Positions 35,261 through 47,490 of a DNA stretch of 64,000 nucleotides are shown one piece after another (within the stretch, counting starts at the first letter, position 1; each line of letters begins with the position of its first letter). The notes under the pieces were generated by a model, which worked only from the letters and a program-made list of their open reading frames with translations, made no database searches and had not been told where the DNA came from. This DNA comes from Austropuccinia psidii (lineage: Eukaryota; Basidiomycota; Pucciniomycetes; Pucciniales; Sphaerophragmiaceae). The stretch spans positions 23,002,105-23,066,104 of the forward strand of contig JALGQZ010000013.1 in the NCBI GenBank assembly GCA_023105745.1, read 5' to 3'. The translations under genes were made by a program, and so were the position numbers.

Positions 35261-37690
35261 ACAGGTTTTTCATTTGAAAAAAAAAATAGGAGATAGATGG
35301 GAAATAGGCTTTAACCCAAATTGAAATTGAAACCAAAAAAATAGAAGATTTGGAAGAATTACACGCCACACATTCAAGCCATATAGTTTCAATTGAAAAC
35401 CTCATTATAGTTTGAATATAATTGGTAATTTAAAATATAAGGAAATATATCTATCAAAAATGATGTTTGCAAACCTCAGGTGACCTTTTTTGTATCTGAA
35501 CTAAATCTCTGAAAAATGACAAGATAAGTATTATAGAAATCTTCAATTTTAAGCAACAGTTCATACTTTTTTGAATGATAACATAGGATTGGCCCATAGT
35601 CAGTCTCTCAATCCAGAATTTTACTGTTGATAATAATATTAAGCTACACCAGAAGGTCACTAAGCTCAGAATAAATTCCAATTCCACCAAGAAATCCTAA
35701 TGGTTTTGTATTCCCTTCCTCAAAACTATGATTTTGTTTTAAAATATAAATATAACTAAGTTTCTACTTAAAAATAACCTACAAGTAATCCATGATCTTA
35801 CTGAATGGGATATTTAATCTAAATATGAAGATGATTTTAAATAATATATTTTAGTAAAGAATTTAATGAATATTTTTTGATAAATATTCAAAAAAACTTG
35901 GTATAAAAATATTTATTCCATATTTATAAGATTAGAAGCATGAAATTATTAATCTTAAAGCATAAGCTTATGTAATAATTTGTGAGCTTCACTGGTTTTA
36001 TATTAATCATATTGCTGCAATGATATATTGATATATTCAAAATAGAAATTATCCTTATTTATTGTATGAAGAAAAATTTATGCCGAATTATGGAGTTATA
36101 AATTTCAATCCTTCATAAAAAAGAAATATTACAAAATATTATACTTTGAAAATACCACACCAAAGCAGCTATCAGGTTTTTCAGACTTTATGTATAACTC
36201 ACACAAAGGAATTAAAATAAATATTTTTTAGTGATAATTGAGATTAGTATGAAATTTTTCATTTTTAAAAATTATATTTGAAGTTAAATTAAAATTGATT
36301 AAAGAAGCTTGATATAAAATATTGAAAGCTAGCTTATCAACTCAATTGTGATATTTGGTCTCATTTACCTAAATTGAGAGTTGCCTTTGTGTAATCCTAA
36401 TAAGCCATATTGTTGATTGTGAGAAATACAGATTCTTTTCTAATATATGATAGTTACATGAAGTATTCACATTGGTGATATCAATTGTTGATTTGAAAAT
36501 GATATTTATATCTCATTCCTAAATATTACTTTGATTATTTCTTTGTATTTATATTTGTTTACTCAGAATAACTTGGGAAATAATCATTAAGATCATAAAC
36601 TTCATTAAAAAAAATTGAATCTAGAGAGATGATAAAGATTTTATGAAAAATTGAAATGGTAAATTAAGGAAGTTCATGCCATTCATAGTGAAAAATGGGA
36701 CCCTGTGAGTTTTACAAGGTTTTATTTTCAATAATTTTCGATTTTGGGTTTTAAATTTATTAAACGTTGCACCAATTGTTGAAGATTATTTTATTCTTAA
36801 GGTAAGAAGACTCATCAGTTATCATAGCAGAATAATAGGATTTTAGTAAATTTCTTTAAGTAAAATCACCTGGGACTTTCATGTTTTGAAATCTTTAACC
36901 TTAGTATTTTTTTATCAATATCTATTGATAAAGAAATATGAATACAAACAGTAATTGGATTTTATAATCCAAAATAATTTTTAAGTGTTAGTTTGTCTCA
37001 TAGTTTGGGAATAATTTTTCATACCATTTAGAAAGGAATATTATCCTATTTTCCAAAAAGAAGAAAATATATTTTAGTGAAGCTTATCTTGTAGTTTGAA
37101 TACTCATTTAATATTTAGATCTTAATTTATTTAAAAAGACAAAAGTAATCAATAATAAGAGTCATGAGATTTTAATGAGCTCTTGTAGCTTGTAAAATTT
37201 CCGAAAATTTGGTCTTGAGGTATTATGAGAAACATATCCGAAGTAGAAAAAAAACTTTTTAATTCAAATAAATGAAGTTTCTGTAAGAATTTAAATGTAA
37301 ATCAGAATCTGGGAGTTGAATGAGTATTTGTTAAAATAAGAAATAATTTTATGATGACTCCTCCCAAACTATCTCTTCAACAATGGAAAATTACAATGAT
37401 TGTGTATCAAATTCTTCCATAAATGTGATCTGGAAGCTTCTAAGGTGTAATGATTCAGGGGAAATAGAATTCCCCTTGAAATTTATGGAGGAACACAAGG
37501 TTCATTGAAAAGATTTTAATTGAGGGAAATTATCAATTTTTGATGATTTTGTAAATAGGTTTTTCAAATGAATTAGGGTTCTGAATGTAATTGAACCTGA
37601 TTTTTCTGAGACTTTGGTATTTTCATCATATAGTAGTAGATTCAAATCTGGAAAATATAGTTGTGAGTTTTGGGATTTTCTCACCTAGTC
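35261..37690. other. AT-rich stretch without recognisable gene
   Basis: I see no domain, LTR end or repeat array here. A minus-strand segment at 35450-35700 reads as interrupted coding-like sequence (LLKIEDFYNTYLVIFQRF), but I do not recognise it. The rest has only short chance frames. Confidence 0.5.
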
Positions 37691-39379
37691 CTTCAATAAT
37701 ATCTCTTAAACATATTTTTTGGAGCAAGTTTTGGAAGATGGACTCGTCAAGGTGAGCTGAATTTTTGTATGAATATTTTTATATCTAAATGATAACCAAA
37801 ACTTAATTAGAAGAAAATAATCTCATATTTGTTTCTTCTAATTTTCTAGTGTCACAAGGAAATTTATTATTTATCCTTCCCAGCAGTAAAAAACAGAGGG
37901 TGGACCATATTTACAAATAATTTCAGATAAATTTTGAGAAATGTGAATAGTGGAGTTTTGGTTTGAAATTTGAGTCCCAGATTAATAATAAGCTCTGGGA
38001 ATAGCTAACTAATGTTTGGTCATACAAAGTTAGTTGAGACTTTGAAATGAAGTGCAACATTGCAATATGAACCAAAGATACTGAAGTTGCTGTGGTTGCA
38101 AGGAGGATTCCTTTGGAGGGGTTTTGAATCATTTAAAAATTCCATTTTTGGATTAGTAGTAAGACATTTTTTACTGTATAGAAAGTCATTTAATCAACTT
38201 CCTTTGGGGCTCTACATGAAATCATTCCCATGTTTTTGGGCTTATGGCTTATCCACAATGGAAAAATAATCTTCTGGATACCTTCATTTAGAAATTCAAG
38301 CTCCTCTTGGGTTATGTTCAGGCTTTCTGGTGATTCACTCAAGGGTATTGATGGGGAAGGCTTTTTATTTGATAGTGAGATAGATGAGGAGCTCTCTAAA
38401 AAAGAGCTCATGAAGGTAGACTTATGTTTTATGCCTGTTGACTTTGGAAATTTACTGGTTGAGTCATGAGAGACTTCTTTGGAGAATGATGAAGCTAATA
38501 TTGGATTTATTTATTTTTCTTTTCCTTTTCCGGATGATTCCTTCAGTAGCTAAGAAGTAGAACCTTAATATGAAAACCTTGCAAACCTTCTGAGTTGAGA
38601 TAGTCATTGAGGGTTAGAGCTTTCTACAGGGTTTCATACTGCTGGTTCGATGGTATGAAATGTGGAGCTTGTCTTGTATATGGCTCTGTATTTTTGAGAT
38701 GAAATTGATCTCTGAATTTTTCTCTCTTTTCTTTCACGAATTCTCTCAGTAGGACTGTAGAATTCCTCTGAATCTGAAATCTTGGGCTGTTACCTGATTC
38801 TTAAGTTGTATTTTTTTGGCTGCACCAGGCTTCTCATATATTTGAGTTTCTTTCATTTCGAGGTTTGAGAAATTTGAGCATGTTGTTTGAAATGATGAAG
38901 TGTACATAATTTTTCGATTCATTCAATTATAATAATTATCCAGACTCGTAAAGTCTGAGATACGTTAGACTATAATACATCAGAAGACCCAATAGAAAAC
39001 TATTGATAACACCAATGATGATAATTTGTTAATTGCTCCAGTAATTCAGCTCTCCTGATATAATGTAATGAGAGCCATTCTATGCTGGAAGTTTCTTTTT
39101 TTGGCTGGTTGTAATTTATTGAAATCATTGGATAGCTCCTGATCTATGCGTATCTTTATCCCTCTGCAGCCAAGAATCTTTGTGGATATTTTGAATATCT
39201 TTCATGAGGAGGTTGCAATGTGCACCAAATAAACCTGCCAAATGAGATAGAAAGCCTACAATCTTTCTCGATGATGGGATATCTCCCATTAATAATAAAT
39301 GTGAAATCTTGATCAGACTGTCACAGGGGCTCTTGGGAATAACAAGAGTGGCCTGGGATTCAGGAATCGGGGAACTCAC
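37691..39379 (-). pseudogene. Unrecognised degenerate coding-like stretches
   Basis: Three minus-strand pieces have protein-like composition against AT-rich surroundings. They are 39125-39379 (PESQATLVIPKS, LLMGDIPSSRKIVGF), about 38590-38790 (EEFYSPTERIRERKERKIQ in one frame) and 38190-38411 (serine-rich, then PLWISHKPKNMGM). They lie in different frames with stops between. I do not recognise the family, and their order only suggests a common origin. They could be gag or accessory remnants of another retrotransposon, or a decayed host gene. Confidence 0.35.
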
Positions 39380-42290
39380 TTGGAAGACTTCAGAGAATAA
39401 ATCATATAAGAAAGAACATACTTCTTTTACAAGAATAATGAAAGTAAAAAATGAGATTCAGAACAAGACAGAAAGCCAAAATGTCCAAAGGAAAAACCAA
39501 GCAAGTTCTCTTTTCACTGTTTGAACCTTCCATAAAGAACAATGGAATTAGTAAAGAATATTACCACCAACATCCAGTGACAGGTGAGAAAAGAGGTGCA
39601 AATGACTGACTTAATAATATCAGAATTCAATATAAAGATGAGGAAATTAAAAGATAAAAAAAAACCTAGTAGAATTGATGGAGAATTAAAGATTCTTCTT
39701 GAATATCCCTTGAAATAGAAACTTCAAGTATTTCCTTGGGGGAATACTGTATAATTTAAAAGACTGCATACCTGATGATTGAGGTGACCAGTTCAAAATA
39801 AAACACTGAGCTCAAGCCTTAATTAATCCTCTTGAAAACATTATTCCATAAGGGCTGAAAGGTATTTTTAAATTTTCAGTAGGGCCCCCCTGATTTGGTA
39901 ACCATTGGAAAAAAAGAGGCATTATGCTGTATAACACCATTTATGGCACTTCTGGTTGCTGAAAGAGAAAGGATTCCAAAACAATTCTTGAGGATGGCCT
40001 TGAAAAACATTGGAAAAATGTTGTTTTGGTGGCTTCAGAGGCTGGCTGGGTGATTTGGCCAAAAAATTGTATTTGTGAAAAATGTGCAAATCTAGCAACT
40101 AAGCCCCAAATAGCCTAATATGGCCGTTTGGGAAAATGTGAAAAACTTTATTTAAATCTTAAAAGGCATAATACAGCCTTTTGGGCTGTATTTCAATTTT
40201 TAACTGGGAATTATCCAAAGCACCAGGCTGGTCTCAGATGATGAAATGGCAATAAAAGGCAAAAAAGGTGAAAGTGGCCAATCCAGCCAGGAGATGATGG
40301 ATGTCGCCCAATTGCCATAAATTGATTATGGCATTGATATTACCAAATATTTACCATGGTTATGAAAGTACACCCCACCTTAAATGGTGAGCTCCTGAGT
40401 ACCAATACCAGGTAAAGCTTATTGATGCTAATTGGAAAGATTTTGAGACAGGGATTTGAAGAGGAGTAATTTGAAAGAAAAAATTGAAGCTCATATATTT
40501 GATTTGAATGTGATGTGGGGATTTCTTGGTCTTATTTTGACATTGAATTTTGTACTTGATGGAATTTTGAATGATTGAGCATCATTGAATAGATTGAAAT
40601 ATGATAAAATAAAAGAAAATTTAAAAATAAAGAAGGAAATAAAATGAAATAAAAGAAAGGTAAATGAATCTTGGGGAGGTTCCAATATCAATCACAGGTT
40701 TTCAAAATTGATTTGAATTTGCCAGAAACATAGAAAAGATGATTGAAGCCAAATGCTGACAGAGTAGCTGAGGTGATTCTTACAACAAAAAGTGTCAGCC
40801 TGTGACTCAAAACCAGAGCACAAGCATGACAGCCAAAATACCATAAACCAATGGTATAGCCAAGATACCACCAAAACATGGAGCTGAGCCAAATTAGCTC
40901 AAAGGGTATCAAAGGAAAAGAGGAAACTCACCTCTTTCTGAAAATATAAGTCCCATCACCATAGGACAACAAATAACAAAGTTATTCCTGCTCAAAGTTA
41001 TTGCTGAGCATAAACCTTAATTTTCACCTCTCATATAAAATCTAGAAGGAGAGGCTTAACCCCATCAAATGGGTATTCAAAATGAAGCTCTAAGCCAGGG
41101 CTATCTAATGGTGCTAGCCAAACTGAGCTAGCACCAGTATTACTTGAGTTATGGTCAAATTCAGACCAAATAAGGGTGAACAAAACATTCACCTCTCATC
41201 TAACTTTTACAGTTTTAGTGTGAGATACTTAAAGTGGGGTCTTTTTGGAAAGAGCACAATCAGGGCTATCTGATTGTGCCATCCATTTCCTCATAGCTCA
41301 ACTACAACAGAAGTTATTGGCCAAACAAGCATAATACAGCTTTTGCCCAGACCACGCCAATGTACAAAAATACTTGTACATGGGATAACTTTGTCATATT
41401 TAATGATAACCATGTCAAGTTGGGTACCATTGTGTAGAGCTCATACAGAGCTATTCGATGAACCAATTGTGAGCTTGATATCTCAAAAACTGACAGAGCT
41501 ATGACCATTTTAAGGTAAAAATCCCACCTGCTGTCATATACAGCCTTACCATGGGATAATATCCCATAACCATGAATATGAGGTGTCAAATAGACGAAGA
41601 AGCATGTTTCTACTTCAATACCTCATATGTCAGTCAATACTGGGGTCCCATACAGTTTCTGTACAGCATTCTACGTGTCATACATGTCAGAATCAGGCTG
41701 TGAGATCCCCAGATGAAAATTTTCACCCTGTATTGGTGAAAACCGCCCAGATGTGGTTTCAAAACCACATCTGAGCCCAATACAGGGTATACAGGCTGTT
41801 TGCAAACCACAAGTCTGTCCTAGAGAGTGAAAAATCTTCACTTCCTCTACGTGGAAAGGTCTAGCAGCCTTTCCACCTCATTTTTAGGATAAAAGGAGGG
41901 CTTTTCACAGCCAAAATCACTTCCTCATCCTGCTCTTGAATAACCTACGTAGTAAACTGTCAAAAACAGTTTTACTCTTGGTTAATAATCAGGTATAATT
42001 ATAATTTTTAATTATTGTAGTCTTTAATTATTGTAACCCAACAGATAAAGCTGCACCCAGGGCTTTCAACAGCGCTCACCACCACTATAACCACTATAGT
42101 AAAGCCCTTTGAATTTATTTTTAATCATCTCAAAACCTTCTTAAAGCATTTTTTACCGGGTCACAAACATAGTTTGAGTTGTAAATAGCCTACATTACCA
42201 CTCTTTCATAGTTTCATCCTGACAAAAAGAGTAGAATACCGTCAAAGGTGCATACCAGGAGTGGGAAATTACTTTCATAAAATCATCTCC
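39380..42290 (-). other. Probable 3' LTR and flank of element F, ends unresolved
   Basis: This lies directly downstream of the F chromodomain on the minus strand, where the 3' LTR is expected. A purine-rich stretch (GGTGGGGAGA on the minus strand, about 42285-42295) is the likely polypurine tract. The part at 39400-39700 resembles the segment upstream of element D gag. No gene is visible. I cannot find the far LTR end or a target duplication. Confidence 0.4.
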
Positions 42291-43411
42291 CCACCAAGCA
42301 CCATAAAAATAAAGCTCTTGAAGAATCTTTTTCTGGGTTTTGAGGAGAAAATTTATGGAAATATTTCACAAGTTAAGGAAAATTATTGAGGTTTTCAGAT
42401 GGTCCCTAAGTGGATCTTTCTGGGTATTTACTGAAGGTTTTCCATTCCACCTGATACCATAATTTTCCTCTCTTGAGCTTGGAATCCAGTATCTGAGAGG
42501 ATTTCCATTCCTATTCTTCTTTAATGCTTATTGGAAGAGGAGGTTTGTGATGCCTATTTGGGATAATTGATGTCTTGACTGGTTCTTAGAGTAAAATATG
42601 GAAGAATGGGTGGATTGAGTTCCATTGATATGGGAGCTTGAGATGATGAGCATGCATTCTGGATTTCTTCAATATTGGAGAAGGATCCAGCCATATTTTT
42701 TAATGTCTTTTGATGGGTCTAGTTGATTTGGTTTTCTTGGAGGATAGACATACCATGTTACCAGGATTGAAAACAGGTAGACTTGCTCTACTTTTATCTT
42801 CCTACCTCTTAAACCTGTTTATGGAAAGCTAAAAATATCTCTGGACATATTTCTGTACTGATTAGAGCTTTGTTGATATCTTTCCAGTAGGAGTTTCTTG
42901 AGTAATTTGAACTGAGTCAAATTGAGGATCTCTTCCATAAAAAATGAAAAAAGGTGATTGTTTTGTTGGAGAGTCATCAGAGTTATTGTAAAAAAAATTA
43001 GCCAGAGGGATCGAGGTGTGCAAATCCTCTTGATTATAGCTAACATACATTCACAGGTACTATTATAATATCTGAATTAACCTCTCAGTCTGTCTAGCAG
43101 CTTCAGGATGGTAAGAAGTTTACAGATTTCTTGATATCTTGAGCTTCTGACATAGATTGGTCCAAAAAGCAGAAATAAAAAGTGAAACTCTATCACCAAA
43201 GATGTTTTAAGGAAGGAAAGGCTTTGAGAAAATGGTCCAATTTCAGTGAAGTAATTGAAGAAATTGCTGGAATAAAGATTGCCATTTTTGAGAATCTGTC
43301 CACTATAGCCAGAATTGAGTCAGAAGAACCGGAAAGTGGAAATTGAGTGATGAAGTACATTGAGAGAAAATCAAGGACTATTTGGAATTTGAAGAGTATT
43401 GAGTAATCCAA
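42291..43411 (-). pseudogene. Element F integrase and chromodomain relic
   Basis: The first core motif is FLSMYFITQFPLSG at the 5' side; the first catalytic aspartate expected in MDF is tyrosine here. VDRFSKMAIFIP follows. Further down, YGRDPQFDSVQITQETPTGK and NQEDLHTSIPLANF (42862-43050) are the end of the core. A C-terminal domain and a chromodomain (KRGKLWYQVEWK) run to about 42300. Frames alternate and stops are common. The family is that of D, for which this is the missing 3' part. Confidence 0.8.
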
Positions 43412-44910
43412 ACTTGTGATGAATGCTCTTGTTTATTGAGAGCTGTTGAAAGGATGAAACATAATACTTGATGAGTTGAGTAATGCCAAACTGGTGAAAG
43501 TCCTGCTTGCCAAGCTTGAGAGTCTTCTCTTTGCCAAGATGGCCAGCTGGAGGAGAGTTATGGAGATTTTGAAATATGTTTAGCTGAATTGCTGGGTAAT
43601 TTGGAACCAGAACCCAATCCTTGAAGAGAAGAAGTTGTGTGGAAGGATCAAGAGAATGATCTTAAACAGATTTAAGTTTACCAGAATCCTGAAGAATACT
43701 TTTGTACTGAAGATATTTCCAAAATTCCTTTTGAATTGTGTCAACTAACTTTGAAATAAAATAAACTTTTACTACAAAAATCTTTTAGGGTTGAACCTCA
43801 TCTTCCTTGATAAGTTGTTGAAAATGTAATGGATTCTTGCTTATGAGATCCTCCCTCTCTCTGAGTAAATGTTGTCCCCACATGACAATGAATCTGTAAT
43901 AGTGGCTAGGAATCCAGGGCAGTAATTGATGGTGAAATGAAATTCAGATACGAATTAAGCCAAGTAGGGTTTATGGAAAGTGAGGAAATTTGAGGACATG
44001 AATTATTGAAGTGAATAGTGATTAGTGAGAACTTTGAAAGAGGAAGAGAGATAAAGATTAAAATACCTGCAGTGCTTGAGAGCCAAGACTATTCCAAGGA
44101 GTTTTTTGTCATGAATCTCAGAATTGGGCTCTTGTTGAAGTAAATTTGGACTATCAAATGCAATGGGATGTTTTCCTGAGTCAGGCAAATGACTCAATAT
44201 GGAAACCAAGGCATAATAAGAGGTACCAGTATCTAGAATGGTGGGTAAAGATGGGTTTGAGTGAGCTATAACTTTAGCTGTAGTGGAAGCCTCTTTGAGT
44301 TGTTAAAACTGGCTGAGAGCTTCCTAATTGGGGGGGAACTGACTCTTTTTTGAGGATCATGGTGAGTCAACTGATTGTCTTTGAATAATTGTTTATGAAG
44401 TGGTGGTAGAAGCTGGAAAAGCCAAGGAACAATTGAAGAGAATTGAGGTTTCTTGGAGAAGGCCAATTGAAAAGCTCCTGGATTTGTGCTTGGTCTATCT
44501 TGAGGCCTTGAGAGGAAAAAATATAACTCAAATATTCAATGCTTGAAGCGTGAAAAAGGTACCAAAAAACTTGGAGAAGAGCTTACTAGCTCTTAGTCTG
44601 GCAAGAACAGTCTACAAATGAGTGACATTTTCTTCCCCAAAGATGGAAAATACCATCATTTCATCAAAATAAACCACACCATAAACATCAAGAAGATCAG
44701 AGAAAATATTATTGAGAAGATTTTGAAAAGAGGCAGGAGTATTGGAGAGACCAAATGGAATAACCAAGTACTCATAACTGCAATATTTGGTTTTAAAAGC
44801 AATCAAATGTTTATTACCCTCCTTGATTATGAGCAGGCTATATGCACCATGCATATAAATCTTTAAGAAGATGAAGGGACCATTAAAAACAGTGAAAAGC
44901 TGATTCATAG
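43412..44910 (-). pseudogene. Element F reverse transcriptase (C-terminal part) and RNase H
   Basis: The RT resumes at the E insertion joint with NQLFTVFN, then YEYLVIPFGLSNTPASFQN. The catalytic box reads VVYFDEMMVFS, so the second aspartate of YFDD is glutamate. RNase H pieces (SGKHPIAFDS, EIHDKKLLGIVLALKHC) are at 44003-44209. The segment 43412-43900 holds shifted fragments of the linker and zinc domain. Several frame changes occur. Together with 59724-61529 it reconstitutes the D-type order. Confidence 0.83.
44907..44910. repeat. Target-site duplication of element E, left copy (ATAG)
   Basis: ATAG before the LTR start TGTGGGAACT; the same four bases follow the other LTR at 59720-59723. 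In element D the uninterrupted site reads GGTTCATAGGAGG, which agrees. Confidence 0.85.
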
Positions 44911-46768
44911 TGTGGGAACTCCTCTTGTGTGGGATTAAAATGAGGCAGTACCTGGAGGGGGAAATCACAGGTAGCTAGTTTTGAATTGCTAATAACTCCT
45001 GTAACCAAAGGTGGCAAGGGTGTATTGTCTGCCCCTCCTAAAATACTGAACAAAACCTTCCTTGGAGCTCACAAACCAAAATAAAATTTGTAAGTGGCTT
45101 TACAACTGCAGAAGACAAAATTCAGCAGTCTCAGATCAGACCTATTCATTAAATAATATGAAAAATAATGTCAGTAATTTGGTTAATTTTTAGATTTAAT
45201 GGAAAACTTGTCTGTTTTAATTTTAATAATTTTTGGTGAAATTGAGGTGAGTTTTTTCTTCTTGGTTAAAATTCCTTTTGCAAGATGGTTTTTTTAAGGT
45301 GTTCTGGAAAATTTGATGAGTGTTGATAAATGTAATTTTGTTAAGGTAAAGTTATAATAGAGTAAAATAATAATTTTTTTTAAGAGTGGTTAGTAATAAA
45401 ATTGTATTTGTTAATTTTAAGAGGTAAGATTCTTTGATATTGGATTTTTAAAGGGGTAAGTTATTTTTTAAGTCTTGATAAATGGTGTTAATTTTACTGG
45501 ATAAAATATTTTAATAGAGTAGTAAACCCTAATCTTGGGTACTGGGTAATTTTTTTATTTTTATTTTAATAATAATAAGATTCCACTGAGATTAGCTACT
45601 GGGTAATCTTCAACACTATACTTCCACTGAGCTTAGCTACTGGGCAAGTAAATTTACTATAATATACTGGACTACCTCCCAGGTGAGGGATGAATTATTC
45701 CTATGCTCCTACTGTGCAGGTTATATAATGTGCATGGGATATAATTTGCATGGGGGGAATTTGGAATTGGGGGGAGAGAGCCTCTCTATTTATACCTTTT
45801 GGGAGCCTAGAGGGCCCTCCATGGGAGCTGTCTTTTTCCACTTTAATTCCTCTTGATTTCATCATGTGACTCTCTCTTTGGTGAGGACCTTTCTTGCATG
45901 GGTCAGGTGATTTAAGGTTTGGTGATAATTTTCTCTCTGCACAGCCTCCATTTATCACATGATTGTCTTTTGGTGAACTAATTATGATGTGATATTCTTG
46001 AATTTTCCTTGCATACATGAGGTGATTCAATTTTGGCTGGGGAGTTTTGTTGTGCACAGCCTCTTTCTTGTCACATGATATTCTGTTGGTGGATGCAGTA
46101 TCACACGATGACCTTGTAATTCCTTTGCATATGTCCTATTTTAGGTTTGGTAGAAGTGGCTGTGTAATTGATGCAGGTGTCATGATTGTTTTTCTTCTTT
46201 TTAAACTTTAAAATGAAGTCAGGTGATAATTTCTTGTACTGGTGATTTTCCTGTTATGTATGAGATGATGTGATTTTTGAGTTTGACACATGCTGTGCAT
46301 AGTCATGTGGTTGAGATTTAATTAAAATTGTGTACTGCATGCAGCCTGTTGTAACTAGCTTTGGTTTACATGAGGTGATGAGTTGTGTAAATAAATCTGA
46401 TTCTGTTTTAAGGTTTCCAGTGGGGTTACTTTGGATATAAGATAAGGTACTCCTGTGGCTGTAAGGGGGTGTAAAGCTGGGTGGGGTGTTTAATTTAAGG
46501 GGTGGTACCTTATTTGTTGTAACTAGTTTGCTATATGTAACTTGATTTTTTTTTGGATATGCATAATGAAATTGAATAATTTATTTAAGCACATACACTT
46601 CCCTTTGGTGCCTGTGCCATGGTTTTATGAGTTAAATCCAGCTTCTTGCTGTAAAATTTACCTTTTGGTGTAAAATTTGAGTGTAAGTCTGCCTGTAGGC
46701 TGGCTTTCCTGCTGTTATATGATACTATGAGCTTGAGCCTGGTGAAAAAAATGGTATGGAATACCACA
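44911..46768 (-). repeat. Element E 3' LTR
   Basis: Partner of 57840-59719. It has a minus-strand TATAAATA box at 45787-45794 and two copies of a TTCCACTGAG(C/A)TTAGCTACTGGG unit near 45581 and 45619. A minus-strand open frame of 118 codons at 45701-46057 is present in both LTRs but I do not believe it is a gene. Confidence 0.94.
45787..45794 (-). promoter_or_regulatory. TATA box in element E 3' LTR
   Basis: GGTATAAATAGAGAGG on the minus strand; the same site is at 58736-58743 in the 5' LTR. Confidence 0.55.
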
Positions 46769-46783
46769 TCCCCCTCTCCATTT
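46769..46783 (-). other. Polypurine tract of element E
   Basis: AAATGGAGAGGGGGA on the minus strand, directly before the LTR start TGTGGTATTCC. It fixes this as the 3' end of E. Confidence 0.82.
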
Positions 46784-46816
46784 AATGCTGTCCCCAGCAT
46801 TCCAGGTGGGAGCTCC

Positions 46817-47014
46817 CTATTCTTCATCTGATTCTGTGGTCTCCTCAAATGCCTCTTCCTCATTTATTGGTTCATCTTCTTCACTTTGTTCTTCCTCTGT
46901 TTTTTTTATTATTTTTTTAATGATTTCTAAGAATTTGCTAGTATCCTGAGATATTGAGGTCTTCACAATTCTTCTTTCTTCTTTCTTCCATAAAAAAATG
47001 TAGTTTAAGATCAT
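46817..47014 (-). CDS. Small acidic open frame at the 3' end of element E
   Basis: An ATG at 47012-47014 starts a 65-residue frame. It has a basic middle (KFLEIIKKIIKKTEEEQ) and a very acidic end (SEEDEPINEEEAFEETTE). It ends 33 bases before the polypurine tract. This place is where the last codons of a retrotransposon polyprotein often lie, so it may be the C-terminal exon of a longer, spliced product or a remnant of it. I recognise no family. The composition is unlike the surrounding repeats, which is the main argument for coding. Confidence 0.4.
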   Translation of the reverse strand: MILNYIFLWKKEERRIVKTSISQDTSKFLEIIKKIIKKTEEEQSEEDEPINEEEAFEETTESDEE

Positions 47015-47490
47015 ACAGGACCTACAACTAGGTGTGCAACCCCTGTATATTAGGTATACAAGTCCTGCAGTTTAAGTCATGCAAGGACCTCCTGGCCTAA
47101 TCCAAGGGCTTATCTTGATTCTTGAGCTCCTTTGGGCTTGATTTTGGATTCCACTTGACTCTTGTTTTATTCTTCAATCTTCATGATTCCCACTTGATGC
47201 AAGATTCTTCTGGTTGTTTTATTTCTTGATAAGGAATTTTCTTGTCTTCATTGATGGCTTGAGGCTTCACTTTGTTCATTTTGGCCAATTTGATAATGAT
47301 AAACACCTGTAAAACCCCTTGTTCCTGTTACACAAAGGGAGCAGTTTATTGTCATGCTAAGGACAAAGATGGTCCTTCAGCACTTCTACTGACTAGGACA
47401 ATCCCCTCCAGCTTCTTGGCTGTTATTTGTTTTATAACTTTCCCTGCCCAAGTCTACAGGTGAAGCAGTTTAGTGTCATGCTGAGGACCT
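47015..47490 (-). repeat. Element E hairpin repeats, sparse group
   Basis: Three GCAGTTTA-type boxes followed by a short inverted repeat: at about 47068-47090 (GTC/GAC), 47341-47366 (TTGTC/GACAA) and 47465-47488 (GTC/GAC), with loops ATGCAA, ATGCTAAG and ATGCTGAG. They are the outlying members of the array at 49125-50684. No gene is seen here. Confidence 0.7.

Noticed and set aside
41880..42160. Plus-strand LTR-like promoter (GGATAAAAGG) and end (ACCCAACA)
   Set aside because: I found no matching TGTTGG start, target duplication or coding region on the plus strand, so an independent element here is not supported.
45701..46057. 118-codon frame present in both LTRs of element E (also 58650-59006)
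   Set aside because: Most base differences between the two copies change an amino acid, it overlaps the TATA region, and it has no recognisable domain. Being open in both reflects the recent common origin of the LTRs.
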